Origin: Ruminococcus sp.
GTDB lineage: Bacteria > Bacillota > Clostridia > Oscillospirales > Acutalibacteraceae
Assembly: GCA_017458105.1 (NCBI GenBank)
Contig: JAFTGC010000026.1
Coordinates: 1 to 56,873 of the forward strand
DNA: 56,873 bases
Direction: 5' to 3'
A program made the translations under genes and the position numbers. Of this stretch, positions 34,322 to 42,223 are shown one piece after another (within the stretch, counting starts at the first letter, position 1; each line of letters opens with the position of its first letter). The notes under the pieces were generated by a model that searched no databases, had not been told where the DNA came from, and saw only the letters and a program-made list of their open reading frames with translations.

Positions 34322-34354
34322 TTAAGCCACTCATCAAATTGATGAATGGCTTAA
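34322..34354. terminator. Bidirectional hairpin downstream of rpsI
   Basis: TTAAGCCA-C-TCATCA / TGATGA-A-TGGCTTAA: a 14-bp stem with one internal mismatch and a 3-nt loop. The tails (AATTTG on both strands) are not strong T runs. It lies between rpsI and the HNH gene and may mark the 3' boundary of a mobile element. Confidence 0.5.
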
Positions 34355-34359
34355 AATTT

Positions 34360-34379
34360 GTTAGTTACGTGTTAGTTAC
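34360..34379. repeat. Tandem GTTAGTTAC repeat near the rpsI 3' end
   Basis: GTTAGTTAC occurs at 34360-34368 and 34371-34379, period 11 bp. Short tandem repeats of this spacing beside a gene 3' end resemble arm-type sites of tyrosine recombinases. No integrase gene is present, so this is a suggestion only. Confidence 0.35.
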
Positions 34380-34455
34380 CGTCCAGAATCCACCGTATTT
34401 TAGGCAAATCCAAAACGATAAAACCCGCATAAACATTGTCGCCGTAAGGCTCTGA

Positions 34456-34857
34456 TTATCTCTTTGAGAACTGTGGAGCACGACGAGCTGCTTTGAGACC
34501 GTACTTCTTTCTTTCCTTCATACGAGGGTCACGAGTTAAGAAGCCTGCTTTCTTGAGATCCGGTCTTAAGTTCTCGCTGTCATACTGGAGAAGAGCACGA
34601 GCAATACCGTGACGGATTGCACCGGCCTGACCTGTAACGCCACCACCTGAAACTCTGCATACAACATCAAACTTTTCGCCTGTTTCAGTAAGTTCGAGAG
34701 GCTGACGAACGATGAGCTTAAGTGTTTCAAGACCGAAATATTCATCAATATCTCTGTCGTTGATTGTCACCTTTCCTGTTCCCTGGTAAAGTCTTACACG
34801 AGCAACAGAAGACTTTCTTCTGCCTGTTCCGTAGAAAAACGGTGTCTTATCGTACAT
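34456..34857 (-). CDS. rpsI: 30S ribosomal protein S9
   Basis: 133 aa: [39 protein letters not shown] and the C-terminal RRAPQFSKR whose last Arg reaches P-site tRNA. Cotranscribed with rplM (17 bp). Its 3' end borders the accessory island; in other Firmicutes rpsI 3' ends are known integration sites for conjugative elements. Confidence 0.98.
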   Translation of the reverse strand: MYDKTPFFYGTGRRKSSVARVRLYQGTGKVTINDRDIDEYFGLETLKLIVRQPLELTETGEKFDVVCRVSGGGVTGQAGAIRHGIARALLQYDSENLRPDLKKAGFLTRDPRMKERKKYGLKAARRAPQFSKR

Positions 34858-34874
34858 AATGATAGCCTCCTTCC

Positions 34875-35303
34875 TTAAATTTCATATGCCTCAGGCTTTT
34901 GAGCTTCGTGATTGTGCTCAGCACCTGCAAACAATCTTAATCTTAAAATCTGTGTTCTGCCAATAGAATTATCAGGCAACATACCCTTAACAGCAAGCTC
35001 TACTGCCTTTTCAGGACGAGTAGCCATAAGTGTGCTGTAAGAAGTCTCTTTTAAGTGACCGATATAGCCTGTGTGTCTGTACCACTTTTTCTGAGTAAGT
35101 TTGTTACCTGTGAGAACAACATCCTTACAGTTTACGATAATAACATGATCACCGCAATCAACATGCGGAGTAAATGTTACCTTGTGCTTACCTCTGAGAA
35201 GAGTAGCAGCTTCAGTAGCAACCTTACCCAGGGTTTTACCCTTGGCATCAATCACATACCAATTGCGTTCAACTTCGCCTTTTTTAGCCATATAAGTTGA
35301 CAT
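34875..35303 (-). CDS. rplM: 50S ribosomal protein L13
   Basis: 142 aa, [20 protein letters not shown] start with GGAGG 8 nt upstream; [20 protein letters not shown] and [20 protein letters not shown] are diagnostic. An early 50S assembly protein. Its transcript leader is only about 40 nt, too short for the L13 leader RNA motif known in some Firmicutes. Confidence 0.98.
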   Translation of the reverse strand: MSTYMAKKGEVERNWYVIDAKGKTLGKVATEAATLLRGKHKVTFTPHVDCGDHVIIVNCKDVVLTGNKLTQKKWYRHTGYIGHLKETSYSTLMATRPEKAVELAVKGMLPDNSIGRTQILRLRLFAGAEHNHEAQKPEAYEI

Positions 35304-35348
35304 AATCTTTTCCTCCTATTCAATATTCTTGTTTTAGTCACAAGTTAG

Positions 35349-35377
35349 ATTTTAACACCATTTAACCCCCGTGTCAA
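35349..35377 (-). promoter_or_regulatory. Promoter of rplM-rpsI
   Basis: On the minus strand TTGACA (35372-35377), 17-bp spacer, TAAAAT (35349-35354). A perfect -35 box. The remaining 35378-35581 is A/T-rich and shows nothing recognisable. Confidence 0.75.
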
Positions 35378-35581
35378 CACTTTTTTAAAATATTTTAATT
35401 TAGATATTTAAAATCTCGCTTAATCTCTAAAATACTCTTTAATACTCTTGTATTCTCGTTTGTGATTTTTTCTTTAAATTTAACAACACAATAAACCTAT
35501 GTTAATATGTTACTGCAGGTCTATTCTTATATAAAATAACAAAAAAATCCGACTTTTTTTCAATATTATACAATTCTATTG

Positions 35582-35610
35582 TTGAAAACACTTTGTATTT
35601 CTGTTATAAT
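35582..35610 (+). promoter_or_regulatory. Promoter of the ROK kinase gene
   Basis: TTGAAA (35582-35587), 17-bp spacer, TATAAT (35605-35610), 30 bp before the start codon. Confidence 0.7.
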
Positions 35611-35640
35611 CATACTATACAGTAAAGGAGGATAATCAAA

Positions 35641-36594
35641 ATGAACGAATATAAAGTTGGAATCGACCTCGGCGGAACCAACATAGTAGCCGGAGTAGTT
35701 GATCGAGACTTCAACATTATTGCCCGTGCAGATTGCAAAACCGCTATTCCCCGCCCTGAGTCTGATGTGTGCGATTCTATGGCAGAAGTGACCCTTCAAG
35801 CTATTGCAAAGGCAGGGCTTGAGATGTCCGACATTGCACAAATCGGCATAGGTGTACCTGGTGCAGTCAACCCTAAAACAAGAATTGTAGAAACCTCGCC
35901 AAACCTTTTCTTTACAAACTGGGAAGTAAGTAAAATGATGGAAGAGCGTCTTAACAAATATGTTAAGATTGAAAATGACGCTAATGCAGCAGCATGGGGT
36001 GAGTTTCTTGCGGGTTCGGCAAAAGGATGTGCAAACGCAGTGGCAATAACTCTTGGAACCGGTGTAGGCGGTGGAATTATAATTGACGGCAAGCTCTATA
36101 GCGGAAGCAATTATGCAGGAGCCGAGCTTGGTCATATGGTAATTGTAAAGGACGGCAAAGAGTGTGGCTGCGGCAGAAAAGGTTGTTGGGAATCTTACGC
36201 ATCGGCAACAGCACTTATTAATATGACAAAGGGTGCAATCCGCAATGAAAAGGCAGAGTTCTCATATATGCTGAAAGCTGTTGACGGTGACCTCAACAAT
36301 GTGACAGGCAAAACTGCCTTTGACGCAATGCTCGACGGCGACGCAACCGGCAAAGCCGTTATCGAGCAGTATGTAAGCTATCTTGCCACAGGCATTGTAA
36401 ATGTAATTAATATTTTCCAACCTGATATTCTTTGTATCGGTGGCGGCGTAAGCAAACAAGGCGAAAATTTGCTTGCACCTGTTCGTGCAATTGTTGAAAA
36501 GGAAAGAATAACTAAGTATAACGAGAAACAGACCGTAATCTGCACAGCCAGCCTGGGCAATGACGCAGGCATAATTGGTGCAGCCTGTCTTTAA
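35641..36594 (+). CDS. glk: ROK-family glucokinase
   Basis: 317 aa. ATP-binding GIDLGGTNIVAGVVD at 8-22, catalytic-region ENDANAAAWGE, phosphate loop LGTGVGGGIIIDG, sugar-binding Glu in GAELGHMVI and the zinc motif CGCGRKGCWESYAS that marks kinase-type ROK proteins. There is no N-terminal helix-turn-helix, so it is an enzyme, not a repressor. It would phosphorylate glucose released from starch by amylases such as the one at the left end. The start follows AAAGGAGGATA. Monocistronic. Confidence 0.92.
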   Translation: MNEYKVGIDLGGTNIVAGVVDRDFNIIARADCKTAIPRPESDVCDSMAEVTLQAIAKAGLEMSDIAQIGIGVPGAVNPKTRIVETSPNLFFTNWEVSKMMEERLNKYVKIENDANAAAWGEFLAGSAKGCANAVAITLGTGVGGGIIIDGKLYSGSNYAGAELGHMVIVKDGKECGCGRKGCWESYASATALINMTKGAIRNEKAEFSYMLKAVDGDLNNVTGKTAFDAMLDGDATGKAVIEQYVSYLATGIVNVINIFQPDILCIGGGVSKQGENLLAPVRAIVEKERITKYNEKQTVICTASLGNDAGIIGAACL

Positions 36595-36635
36595 AACTTA
36601 AAGTATGACATAACAATAGCGGTATTAACCAATTA

Positions 36636-36666
36636 GGGGGCTGTCACAATTGGCAGCCCCCTTTAT
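36636..36666. terminator. Shared terminator between glk and the anti-sigma-like gene
   Basis: GGGGGCTG / CAGCCCCC with two further inner pairs, loop ACAATT, then CTTTATT on the plus strand. It sits between convergent genes and overlaps the last bases of the minus-strand gene. Confidence 0.8.
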
Positions 36667-37706
36667 TATTTAACTACAGAGTAAGTTATCAAAACTATCT
36701 TTTCGTTTTTCATATCATCAGACATTTCTTCAATTTTTTCATCATCTATGCTTTCGGATAAATCGCCATATGTTCCGATTTCTGTGCCCATTTTAATATC
36801 CTGAGATTGCTGTGTGCCGTCTGTAAAATTTACTGTGCAGTGGATAATCTGTCCGCCGATAAGCTTATCAAGGCAATTCCGTTCAGCCTCAAGTTTTGAT
36901 GCGTCATTGTAGAGATTAAACAAATCATCTTTATTATCTTTTAGAAACTTCTGCTCATCCTTACTTAACTCTTTATTTGAACCCACAAGGCTGATGGTTG
37001 CTCCTTCACTATTCTGATGATTATAATCAAGTGTAACGGATGAATAATGCTTGAATTCAAACTCAATTTTCGATTCAATGTCATTGTCATTTTTATAATT
37101 TTCAAGTTCTTTTTCTTCAAGTTCTTTTTCGCTCAACTTACTTTCAGTCTTTGCTATTTCTTGAATGGATTTCAAATCTTCTTCCTTGTAAGCCCCACTC
37201 TCAGGTGTGTTGTCGCAACGGTGTGTTTCAGTACCCTCAATTATAGGATTTTCGCCCTTATAACAGCTAACGGAGATTGCCCCCTTATAAACCGTGTAAG
37301 TAACAGACTTTACATTTTTGCCCTTACAGTTTAAAGGGAATGCCGTATTGTAACCAATCTCATCATTATCACCTTCACTAATTGATACAGCTCCTTTGTC
37401 ACTCAAGTTCGCCTTAGCTGTATTGTTTTTAGTAATTTCGGCTGCGTAAGCTGAAATCACAAAACTGTTGCCTGATTTACCGTCGTTTTTTGTCGGTGTA
37501 CCGTAAAGACTAAACGCTCCTCCGATTGCCACTACCACAGCAAGGCTAGCAGCCATCATTCCTGTAAATTTTAATTTTCTGCTTATCATAATAACATTCT
37601 CCTTTTGTTCAATTTTTTTCTCTCTGACAGCACGCAGTGCCTTGTTTATCGATTGTTCGGGGACTTTTATGCTGTCCATTGTTTCGGTATAAATATTTTT
37701 ACGCAT
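36666..37706 (-). CDS. Membrane-anchored anti-sigma-like protein
   Basis: 346 aa. A cytosolic N-terminus of about 45 residues with paired helices (SINKALRAVREKKIEQKENV) precedes one membrane span (48-69). The rest is extracytoplasmic, ending in a helical charged region (LSEKELEEKELENYKND) and a beta-rich end. This topology and its 8-bp overlap with the upstream ECF sigma gene mark it as the cognate anti-sigma factor, similar to DUF4179-type proteins. No zinc HxxxCxxC motif is present. The signal it senses is unknown. Confidence 0.7.
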   Translation of the reverse strand: MRKNIYTETMDSIKVPEQSINKALRAVREKKIEQKENVIMISRKLKFTGMMAASLAVVVAIGGAFSLYGTPTKNDGKSGNSFVISAYAAEITKNNTAKANLSDKGAVSISEGDNDEIGYNTAFPLNCKGKNVKSVTYTVYKGAISVSCYKGENPIIEGTETHRCDNTPESGAYKEEDLKSIQEIAKTESKLSEKELEEKELENYKNDNDIESKIEFEFKHYSSVTLDYNHQNSEGATISLVGSNKELSKDEQKFLKDNKDDLFNLYNDASKLEAERNCLDKLIGGQIIHCTVNFTDGTQQSQDIKMGTEIGTYGDLSESIDDEKIEEMSDDMKNEKIVLITYSVVK

Positions 37707-38187
37707 TATTATATCCTCCTTCTATAAGTAATTTTTTGAGTTTTTTTCTTGCACGCTGTAAACCTGAGCTGATTGTATTTGGACTTTTGTTCAATATTTC
37801 AGCAATCTCGGCAATTGTGTAGGATTCGTAATAATAAAGGTAAATAATATTTCTGTAGTTTTTAGGAAGCTGTCTGACTTCATCAATTACCGTCTGTTGC
37901 TGCGGTGCCTCAAGGTGAGTATAATCGTCAATACACTCCCTCTTACTTTGCCAAATGGAGCGGTGAAAACTGTTGCATTTATTTATTGTCACCCTGATTA
38001 ACCAATGTTTCAAATGATTTTTATCATCAACAGGCGGATTTTTGGTAATGAGTGCTATACAGACCTCTTGTAAAATGTCGTCAGCATCTGCCGTGTTTTT
38101 TAGGTTATGTAATGCTATGCGATAAATCATATCTGCATATTCTTTTATTATTTGCTCTGCTGTTTCGGTACCGAAGCTGTTTGCCAA
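37699..38187 (-). CDS. ECF-type RNA polymerase sigma factor
   Basis: 162 aa from a TTG start at 38187 giving MANSFGTETAEQIIKEY, chosen because AAAGGAGG lies 7 nt upstream; the ATG at 38205 lies upstream of that site. Region 2 has YRIALHNLKNTADADDILQE and region 4 has LPKNYRNIIYLYYYESYTIA-EIAEILNKSPNTISSGLQRA, the helix-turn-helix for the -35 element. Its stop overlaps the anti-sigma start by 8 bp. Target promoters cannot be seen from this window. Confidence 0.92.
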   Translation of the reverse strand: MANSFGTETAEQIIKEYADMIYRIALHNLKNTADADDILQEVCIALITKNPPVDDKNHLKHWLIRVTINKCNSFHRSIWQSKRECIDDYTHLEAPQQQTVIDEVRQLPKNYRNIIYLYYYESYTIAEIAEILNKSPNTISSGLQRARKKLKKLLIEGGYNNA

Positions 38188-38261
38188 CACATTACCTCCT
38201 TTCACCTATAATACGCCTGAGGTCGGTTATTTTCGTGCATAAGTTTAAAATTTTCTAAAAA

Positions 38262-38286
38262 TAAAAGACTGTATATTTAATACAGC
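38262..38286 (-). terminator. Second terminator downstream of 5S rRNA
   Basis: CTGTATATTTAATACAG hairpin (38269-38285) followed on the minus strand by CTTTTATTTTT. It would back up the first 5S terminator and insulate the sigma-factor gene. Confidence 0.6.
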
Positions 38287-38301
38287 CTTAGAGTGTAAAA
38301 C

Positions 38302-38328
38302 AAAAACGCCCACCCTATTGGGTGGACG
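38302..38328 (-). terminator. Terminator of 5S rRNA
   Basis: On the minus strand CGTCCACCC, loop, GGGTGGGCG (one mismatch), then TTTTTG, directly after the 5S 3' end. Confidence 0.85.
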
Positions 38329-38330
38329 AT

Positions 38331-38450
38331 TTAATGTTGGCATCTTCCTATTTTTCCGGACCGTCACCAGTCAAGTATTTTCGGCACCACTGAGCTTAAC
38401 TTCTGTGTTCGGGATGGGAACAGGTGTACCCTCAGCGTCATCAACACCAA
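38331..38450 (-). rRNA. rrf: 5S ribosomal RNA
   Basis: About 120 nt. The minus strand contains the hallmark CCCATCCCGAACACAGAAGT, then TAAGCTCAGTGGTGCCGA and ACTTGACTGGTGACGGTC. The terminal helix pairs TTGGTGTTG with CAACATTAA. No 16S or 23S sequence lies within the window on either side, so this copy stands alone. The ends are placed from the terminal helix and could be off by a few bases. Confidence 0.95.
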
Positions 38451-38489
38451 CTAATATTTTTTCTGTCGTATCTCTCAACAACGATATAA

Positions 38490-38518
38490 ATTATACCACT
38501 CTTTCTCAAAAAAATCAA
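38490..38518 (-). promoter_or_regulatory. Promoter of the lone 5S rRNA
   Basis: On the minus strand TTGATT (38513-38518), 17-bp spacer, TATAAT (38490-38495), about 40 bp before the 5S 5' end. This supports independent transcription rather than processing from a long rRNA operon. Confidence 0.7.
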
Positions 38519-38600
38519 GTATTTTTTGAAAAAAGCTTTAAATTTTTTTGAGTTTTTTTAAAAATCCCAATTATCAGCAGTTTTTTAGCAATTTTTTCAA

Positions 38601-38629
38601 TTGACTATGCTAATTAAATAGTGTAAAAT
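38601..38629 (+). promoter_or_regulatory. Promoter of the DUF815 ATPase gene
   Basis: TTGACT (38601-38606), 17-bp spacer, TAAAAT (38624-38629), 36 bp before the start codon. Confidence 0.6.
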
Positions 38630-38665
38630 TACTTTATTGGTATTAAAATGAAATAAGGTAATTTT

Positions 38666-39892
38666 ATGAATAAGACAAACAAAGCAGCGTTGCTACTAAA
38701 TTCGCTTTCTATTTATAAAGGAGTCTTAAACCGCAGTGTGCCAAATGCACTGTTCAGGTTGGTTTGCTCAATTGACAGTACACCGGAAGTTTTCCTAAAT
38801 GCTTACGGCGATTTTTACAAACTTCTTTGTGAGCGTGAATGTTCCGAAAAGCTCTGTCGCAACCTAACAGAGGCTATTCTTTTTGACGAAAACTGCTTTG
38901 CAAAAACAGCCACTGCAGGCAATATCGGTAATCTTTCAGAAAATGAGCTAAATGCTGTTATCCGTGATATTCGGGCAATACTTTTTGCCGGCTCGCTGAC
39001 TGCTGACGAAATAATCAACGATTACAAATATTACGACGAGCTTTCCGAAGTACTCAACACTCTGCCAAAATGGAACTGTGGTGAGCCGTTGGAGCCGTTT
39101 ATAAATTTTGACGGAAAACTTGATAAAATTATTAAATTCCACAAAATTAACGGATGTGGTATATTTGCGAGGTATCGCTCATTTGTATGGCGAGAAAGCG
39201 AGATTCAGCCGATTATAAATGATGACACTGTTCGCCTTGATACTTTAATTGACTACGAATCACAGCGTAACATTGTTATAGAAAACACAAAAGCCTTTTT
39301 AAACGGAAAAAAAGCAAATAACTGCCTGCTCTATGGTGATATGGGAACAGGTAAAAGCACTACCGTAAAAGCGGTTGTAAATGAATACCGCCAACAAGGT
39401 TTACGGATTGTTGAAGTCCCTAAAGAACAGCTTATGGAATTCCCTATACTTGTTGACAAAATTGCAGGAATACCGATGAAGTTTATAATCTTTATTGACG
39501 ACCTCTCTTTTCAAAGGCGGGATGAATGTTACACAAGTTTAAAGGCTGTACTTGAAGGTGGCGTTGCTGCGTTGCCACCCAATGCGTTAATTTATGCAAC
39601 AAGTAACAGAAGGCACCTTGTCAAAGAGAATTTTGAGGACAGGGATTGTTCTGATATAAACCGCCGTGACAATATGCAGGAGACACTCTCGCTTTCTGAC
39701 AGGTTTGGGCTTTCAATCGGATACTTTGTGCCTGACAAAAAGAAATATCTTCATATTGTAGATGAACTTGCAAAAGCTAATAATATAAATATAACTGAAA
39801 AAGAACTTCATCTTGGGGCAGAACAGTTTGCCGCAATGCGTGCAACACGCTCACCGAGAACAGCACAACAGTATATCAAATCTTTACTTTAA
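38666..39892 (+). CDS. DUF815-family AAA ATPase
   Basis: 408 aa. The helical N-terminal 200 residues are followed by a AAA core with Walker A GDMGTGKST (224-232), Walker B FIIFIDDLSF (about 274-283), sensor YATSNRRHLVKE and a DRFGLSIGYF segment. DUF815 proteins are widespread in clostridia and are distantly like DnaA/IstB helicase loaders; their role is not established. A lipoprotein gene follows 10 bp downstream, possibly in the same transcript. Confidence 0.88.
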   Translation: MNKTNKAALLLNSLSIYKGVLNRSVPNALFRLVCSIDSTPEVFLNAYGDFYKLLCERECSEKLCRNLTEAILFDENCFAKTATAGNIGNLSENELNAVIRDIRAILFAGSLTADEIINDYKYYDELSEVLNTLPKWNCGEPLEPFINFDGKLDKIIKFHKINGCGIFARYRSFVWRESEIQPIINDDTVRLDTLIDYESQRNIVIENTKAFLNGKKANNCLLYGDMGTGKSTTVKAVVNEYRQQGLRIVEVPKEQLMEFPILVDKIAGIPMKFIIFIDDLSFQRRDECYTSLKAVLEGGVAALPPNALIYATSNRRHLVKENFEDRDCSDINRRDNMQETLSLSDRFGLSIGYFVPDKKKYLHIVDELAKANNINITEKELHLGAEQFAAMRATRSPRTAQQYIKSLL

Positions 39893-39902
39893 GGGGTTAA
39901 GG

Positions 39903-41216
39903 ATGAATTTATTTAAAAAACTTCAGGCAGTAATGCTTTGTATCACTATTGCCGTAAGCATATTTATAATAACAGGCTGTGAGGAAAAAGATCCGAACTA
40001 TCCAATTACAATAGGTAATGTTATTTTTGAAGAACAGCCTGAGAAGGTGGCTGTTCTAAGTCCAAACGCAGCCGATATTGTTAAATTTATGGGCTACAAC
40101 GACAGAGTGGCTTGCATAAGCGACAATGTTGCAAAAAGCGGTTATGAGGATGTTCCTACCTGCGGAGCTTCAATTACACCGGACATTAACGCAATAATCA
40201 ACAGCGGAGCAAATGCAGTTATCGCAGATGACAATCTATCGGATGTTATGTTACTGATGCTCGACAGATACAACATCAAGGCTATACAGCTTCACTACTA
40301 CAACGAACCGTCTGATGTTATGACAACCTACACAACTATCGGTGCAGTTTTTAACGGAAAAACCGGAAAATTAAATGCTCAGTCATCATTCAACAATATG
40401 CTTGAGCAACTTAGCATCTACAAGCGTGCAATTGGTACAAAATACGAGAAAAAAACGCTTCTTTACCTCAACGGCAAAAATGAGTTTACTACTGTAATTA
40501 ACGGCAGTTGGTATAATAACCTGCTTGATTACACGGGCGTTACTGTTCTTTCTGACAAAATCAAAAAGCCGTCATTAAGCGTTACACAAATTGCCAAGTA
40601 CAAACCTTACTACATTGTCGCAGACAAAAACACCGTGAAAAACCTCGGCAGGCGTTCTATGCTCAAAGGGCTTTCGGCACTTAAAAACAAGCGTTATGTT
40701 AATATTTCCCAATCAAAATTGAAGTTGCAAGGTTCGACCGCAATTGATAACCTTGACAAAATAGTTAAGATGATTGACAAATCGGCAGCAACAAAAGCCG
40801 AAAAAGAAATTAAAAAACTACAGGCAAGCACGACCACTGTAGCCGCTGTGACAACAGTCGCAGATAATAACAATACTACAACTGCTGTAAGCACAACAAA
40901 GGCAACGCAACCGACAACCAAAGCTGCAAAAACAACCAAAAAAGCTGCCGAGTACGAATTGCAGTCAAAGTATAAAATCAGCTTTACAAAGGATGCCATT
41001 GTCACTATGACAAAAAATTCGGAAAACAAGTACATCAAGGCAATGCAGGAACGCCTTTGCGACCTTGGATATGTTGAAAAAGACAATGTTACAGGCTACT
41101 TTGGTGATGTAACCGAGCAATGTATCAAAAGCTTTGAGAAGAAAAATAATCTCAGTCAAACAGGAAAGGTTTCAGAAAAAATGCTGAAAGTTCTGTTCTC
41201 CTCAAATGCAAAATAG
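39903..41216 (+). CDS. Lipoprotein: substrate-binding (TroA/BtuF-like) fold fused to a peptidoglycan-binding domain
   Basis: 437 aa from MNLFKKLQAVMLC; a longer frame enters the DUF815 gene and lacks a site. Lipobox IITGC with Cys26. Residues 35-290 look like a class III periplasmic-binding fold (KVAVLSPNAADIVKFMGY, later LLYLNGKNEFTTVINGSWYN). A Thr/Ala-rich linker runs 308-350, then a PG_binding_1 repeat at about 373-433 (YIKAMQERLCDLGYVEK, GYFGDVTEQCIKSFEKKN). It is probably membrane-anchored and wall-bound. No ABC permease or ATPase for it is near, so uptake of metal, haem or corrinoid is uncertain. Confidence 0.82.
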   Translation: MNLFKKLQAVMLCITIAVSIFIITGCEEKDPNYPITIGNVIFEEQPEKVAVLSPNAADIVKFMGYNDRVACISDNVAKSGYEDVPTCGASITPDINAIINSGANAVIADDNLSDVMLLMLDRYNIKAIQLHYYNEPSDVMTTYTTIGAVFNGKTGKLNAQSSFNNMLEQLSIYKRAIGTKYEKKTLLYLNGKNEFTTVINGSWYNNLLDYTGVTVLSDKIKKPSLSVTQIAKYKPYYIVADKNTVKNLGRRSMLKGLSALKNKRYVNISQSKLKLQGSTAIDNLDKIVKMIDKSAATKAEKEIKKLQASTTTVAAVTTVADNNNTTTAVSTTKATQPTTKAAKTTKKAAEYELQSKYKISFTKDAIVTMTKNSENKYIKAMQERLCDLGYVEKDNVTGYFGDVTEQCIKSFEKKNNLSQTGKVSEKMLKVLFSSNAK

Positions 41217-41235
41217 CTTTAAAACATACATAATA

Positions 41236-41274
41236 AATCCCCTCAGAGTATTACTCTAAGGGGATTATTTTTTT
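41236..41274. terminator. Terminator between convergent lipoprotein and zinc-ribbon genes
   Basis: AATCCCCT-C-AGAGT / ACTCT-A-AGGGGATT, 13 pairs with one mismatch and a 3-nt loop, followed by ATTTTTTT on the plus strand. Confidence 0.88.
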
Positions 41275-42211
41275 AAGTGTCAAGATCAGCCTCAAATTCC
41301 GGAGAATCACTTGGAAACTCACTTGGATTGAAAGTCACATAAATTGTATCTGCATCATCCGGCACTGCATAAATTGCATACATCGTAAACTCCGAACCGA
41401 CTTCAAGTGTTGCAACTTCCATGGAATTATGCACCGAGTAAGTTGCAGGGGTGATATTTTCGCAATATTCGCCGTCTGCAGTGCAGCACTCAAAGTCGGA
41501 TTCCGTGAAATAAAACCTATCATTTTCCGGAACATCATCTGTCTTTTCAATTACAAAATTCACGCCAACTGCCTTAAATCCTTTGTCAGTTTTAAAGTCA
41601 TCACTATCGCTGCTTGTAACAGCACTGTCAAGTTTTATACTGCAATAACGGTCATCGTAAGTTTCACCTAAAGAAACTTTTTCATCAACATATTCTTCTA
41701 ATATATTATTATCGTTATAAACTTCAGATAATACATTACTGAAAATATTCAAAGCAACTATCGCTATAACCACAATTGCAACTATTTTACCTGCAGAGAA
41801 ATTTTTCTGTTTTTCATTTGTTCCAAATGTTTTGCCTGTAACGGTTTTCGGCATTGAATAATTACTCTGATTATTTGTTGTAAATTTAGGCTGTTGAGCT
41901 GTAGATTTTGAGCTATATCCGGAAAAAGTATTTGCCGTTGAAAAATTCACTTTTGGCGATTGCGGCTCAAATACTTCATAACCTGCTTTACTCTTTTTCA
42001 CATTTGGCTTAGGGTTATATATGCCGTGTTCTTTGGCTTTGATTTTCCTCATTTTTATATCAGTTGTGGAAAACTTCCTGTCAGGAATCTCAGCAGGATT
42101 CGGCTCGGGATATTTTAAAATATCCTCAAACCACTCGTCGGCATCTACCATATTTCCGCACTTTGGACAAAACCTGCTGTGAAAAACCTTACCGCATTTT
42201 GAACATATCAT
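41273..42211 (-). CDS. Zinc-ribbon membrane protein with extracytoplasmic DUF4352-like domain
   Basis: 312 aa. An N-terminal cytosolic zinc ribbon (CSKCGKVFHSRFCPKCG, Cys 3, 6, 15, 18), then about 120 polar residues rich in Ser, Lys and Gln, one membrane span (about 143-165) and an outer domain of about 145 residues. The outer part (YCSIKLDSAVTSSDS, GFKAVGVNFVIEKTDD, EVGSEFTMYAIYAVP) has the Ig-like strand pattern of DUF4352/TelA-type lipoprotein domains. Last gene of the RR-HK-HtrA operon, 12 bp after htrA, so it may be an envelope-stress sensor or effector. Confidence 0.7.
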   Translation of the reverse strand: MICSKCGKVFHSRFCPKCGNMVDADEWFEDILKYPEPNPAEIPDRKFSTTDIKMRKIKAKEHGIYNPKPNVKKSKAGYEVFEPQSPKVNFSTANTFSGYSSKSTAQQPKFTTNNQSNYSMPKTVTGKTFGTNEKQKNFSAGKIVAIVVIAIVALNIFSNVLSEVYNDNNILEEYVDEKVSLGETYDDRYCSIKLDSAVTSSDSDDFKTDKGFKAVGVNFVIEKTDDVPENDRFYFTESDFECCTADGEYCENITPATYSVHNSMEVATLEVGSEFTMYAIYAVPDDADTIYVTFNPSEFPSDSPEFEADLDT

Positions 42212-42223
42212 ACACTTTCTCCG

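Noticed and set aside
31194..34455. Complete restriction-modification system
   Set aside because: HNH and PDDEXK nucleases are present, but no DNA methyltransferase or specificity subunit is visible, so a standard system is not supported.
35304..35348. L13 leader RNA before rplM
   Set aside because: The consensus promoter leaves a leader of only about 40 nt, with no stable structure.
38451..38665. 23S/16S rRNA remnants next to the 5S gene
   Set aside because: The flanks are A/T-rich promoter sequence and then an ATPase gene; nothing resembles rRNA.
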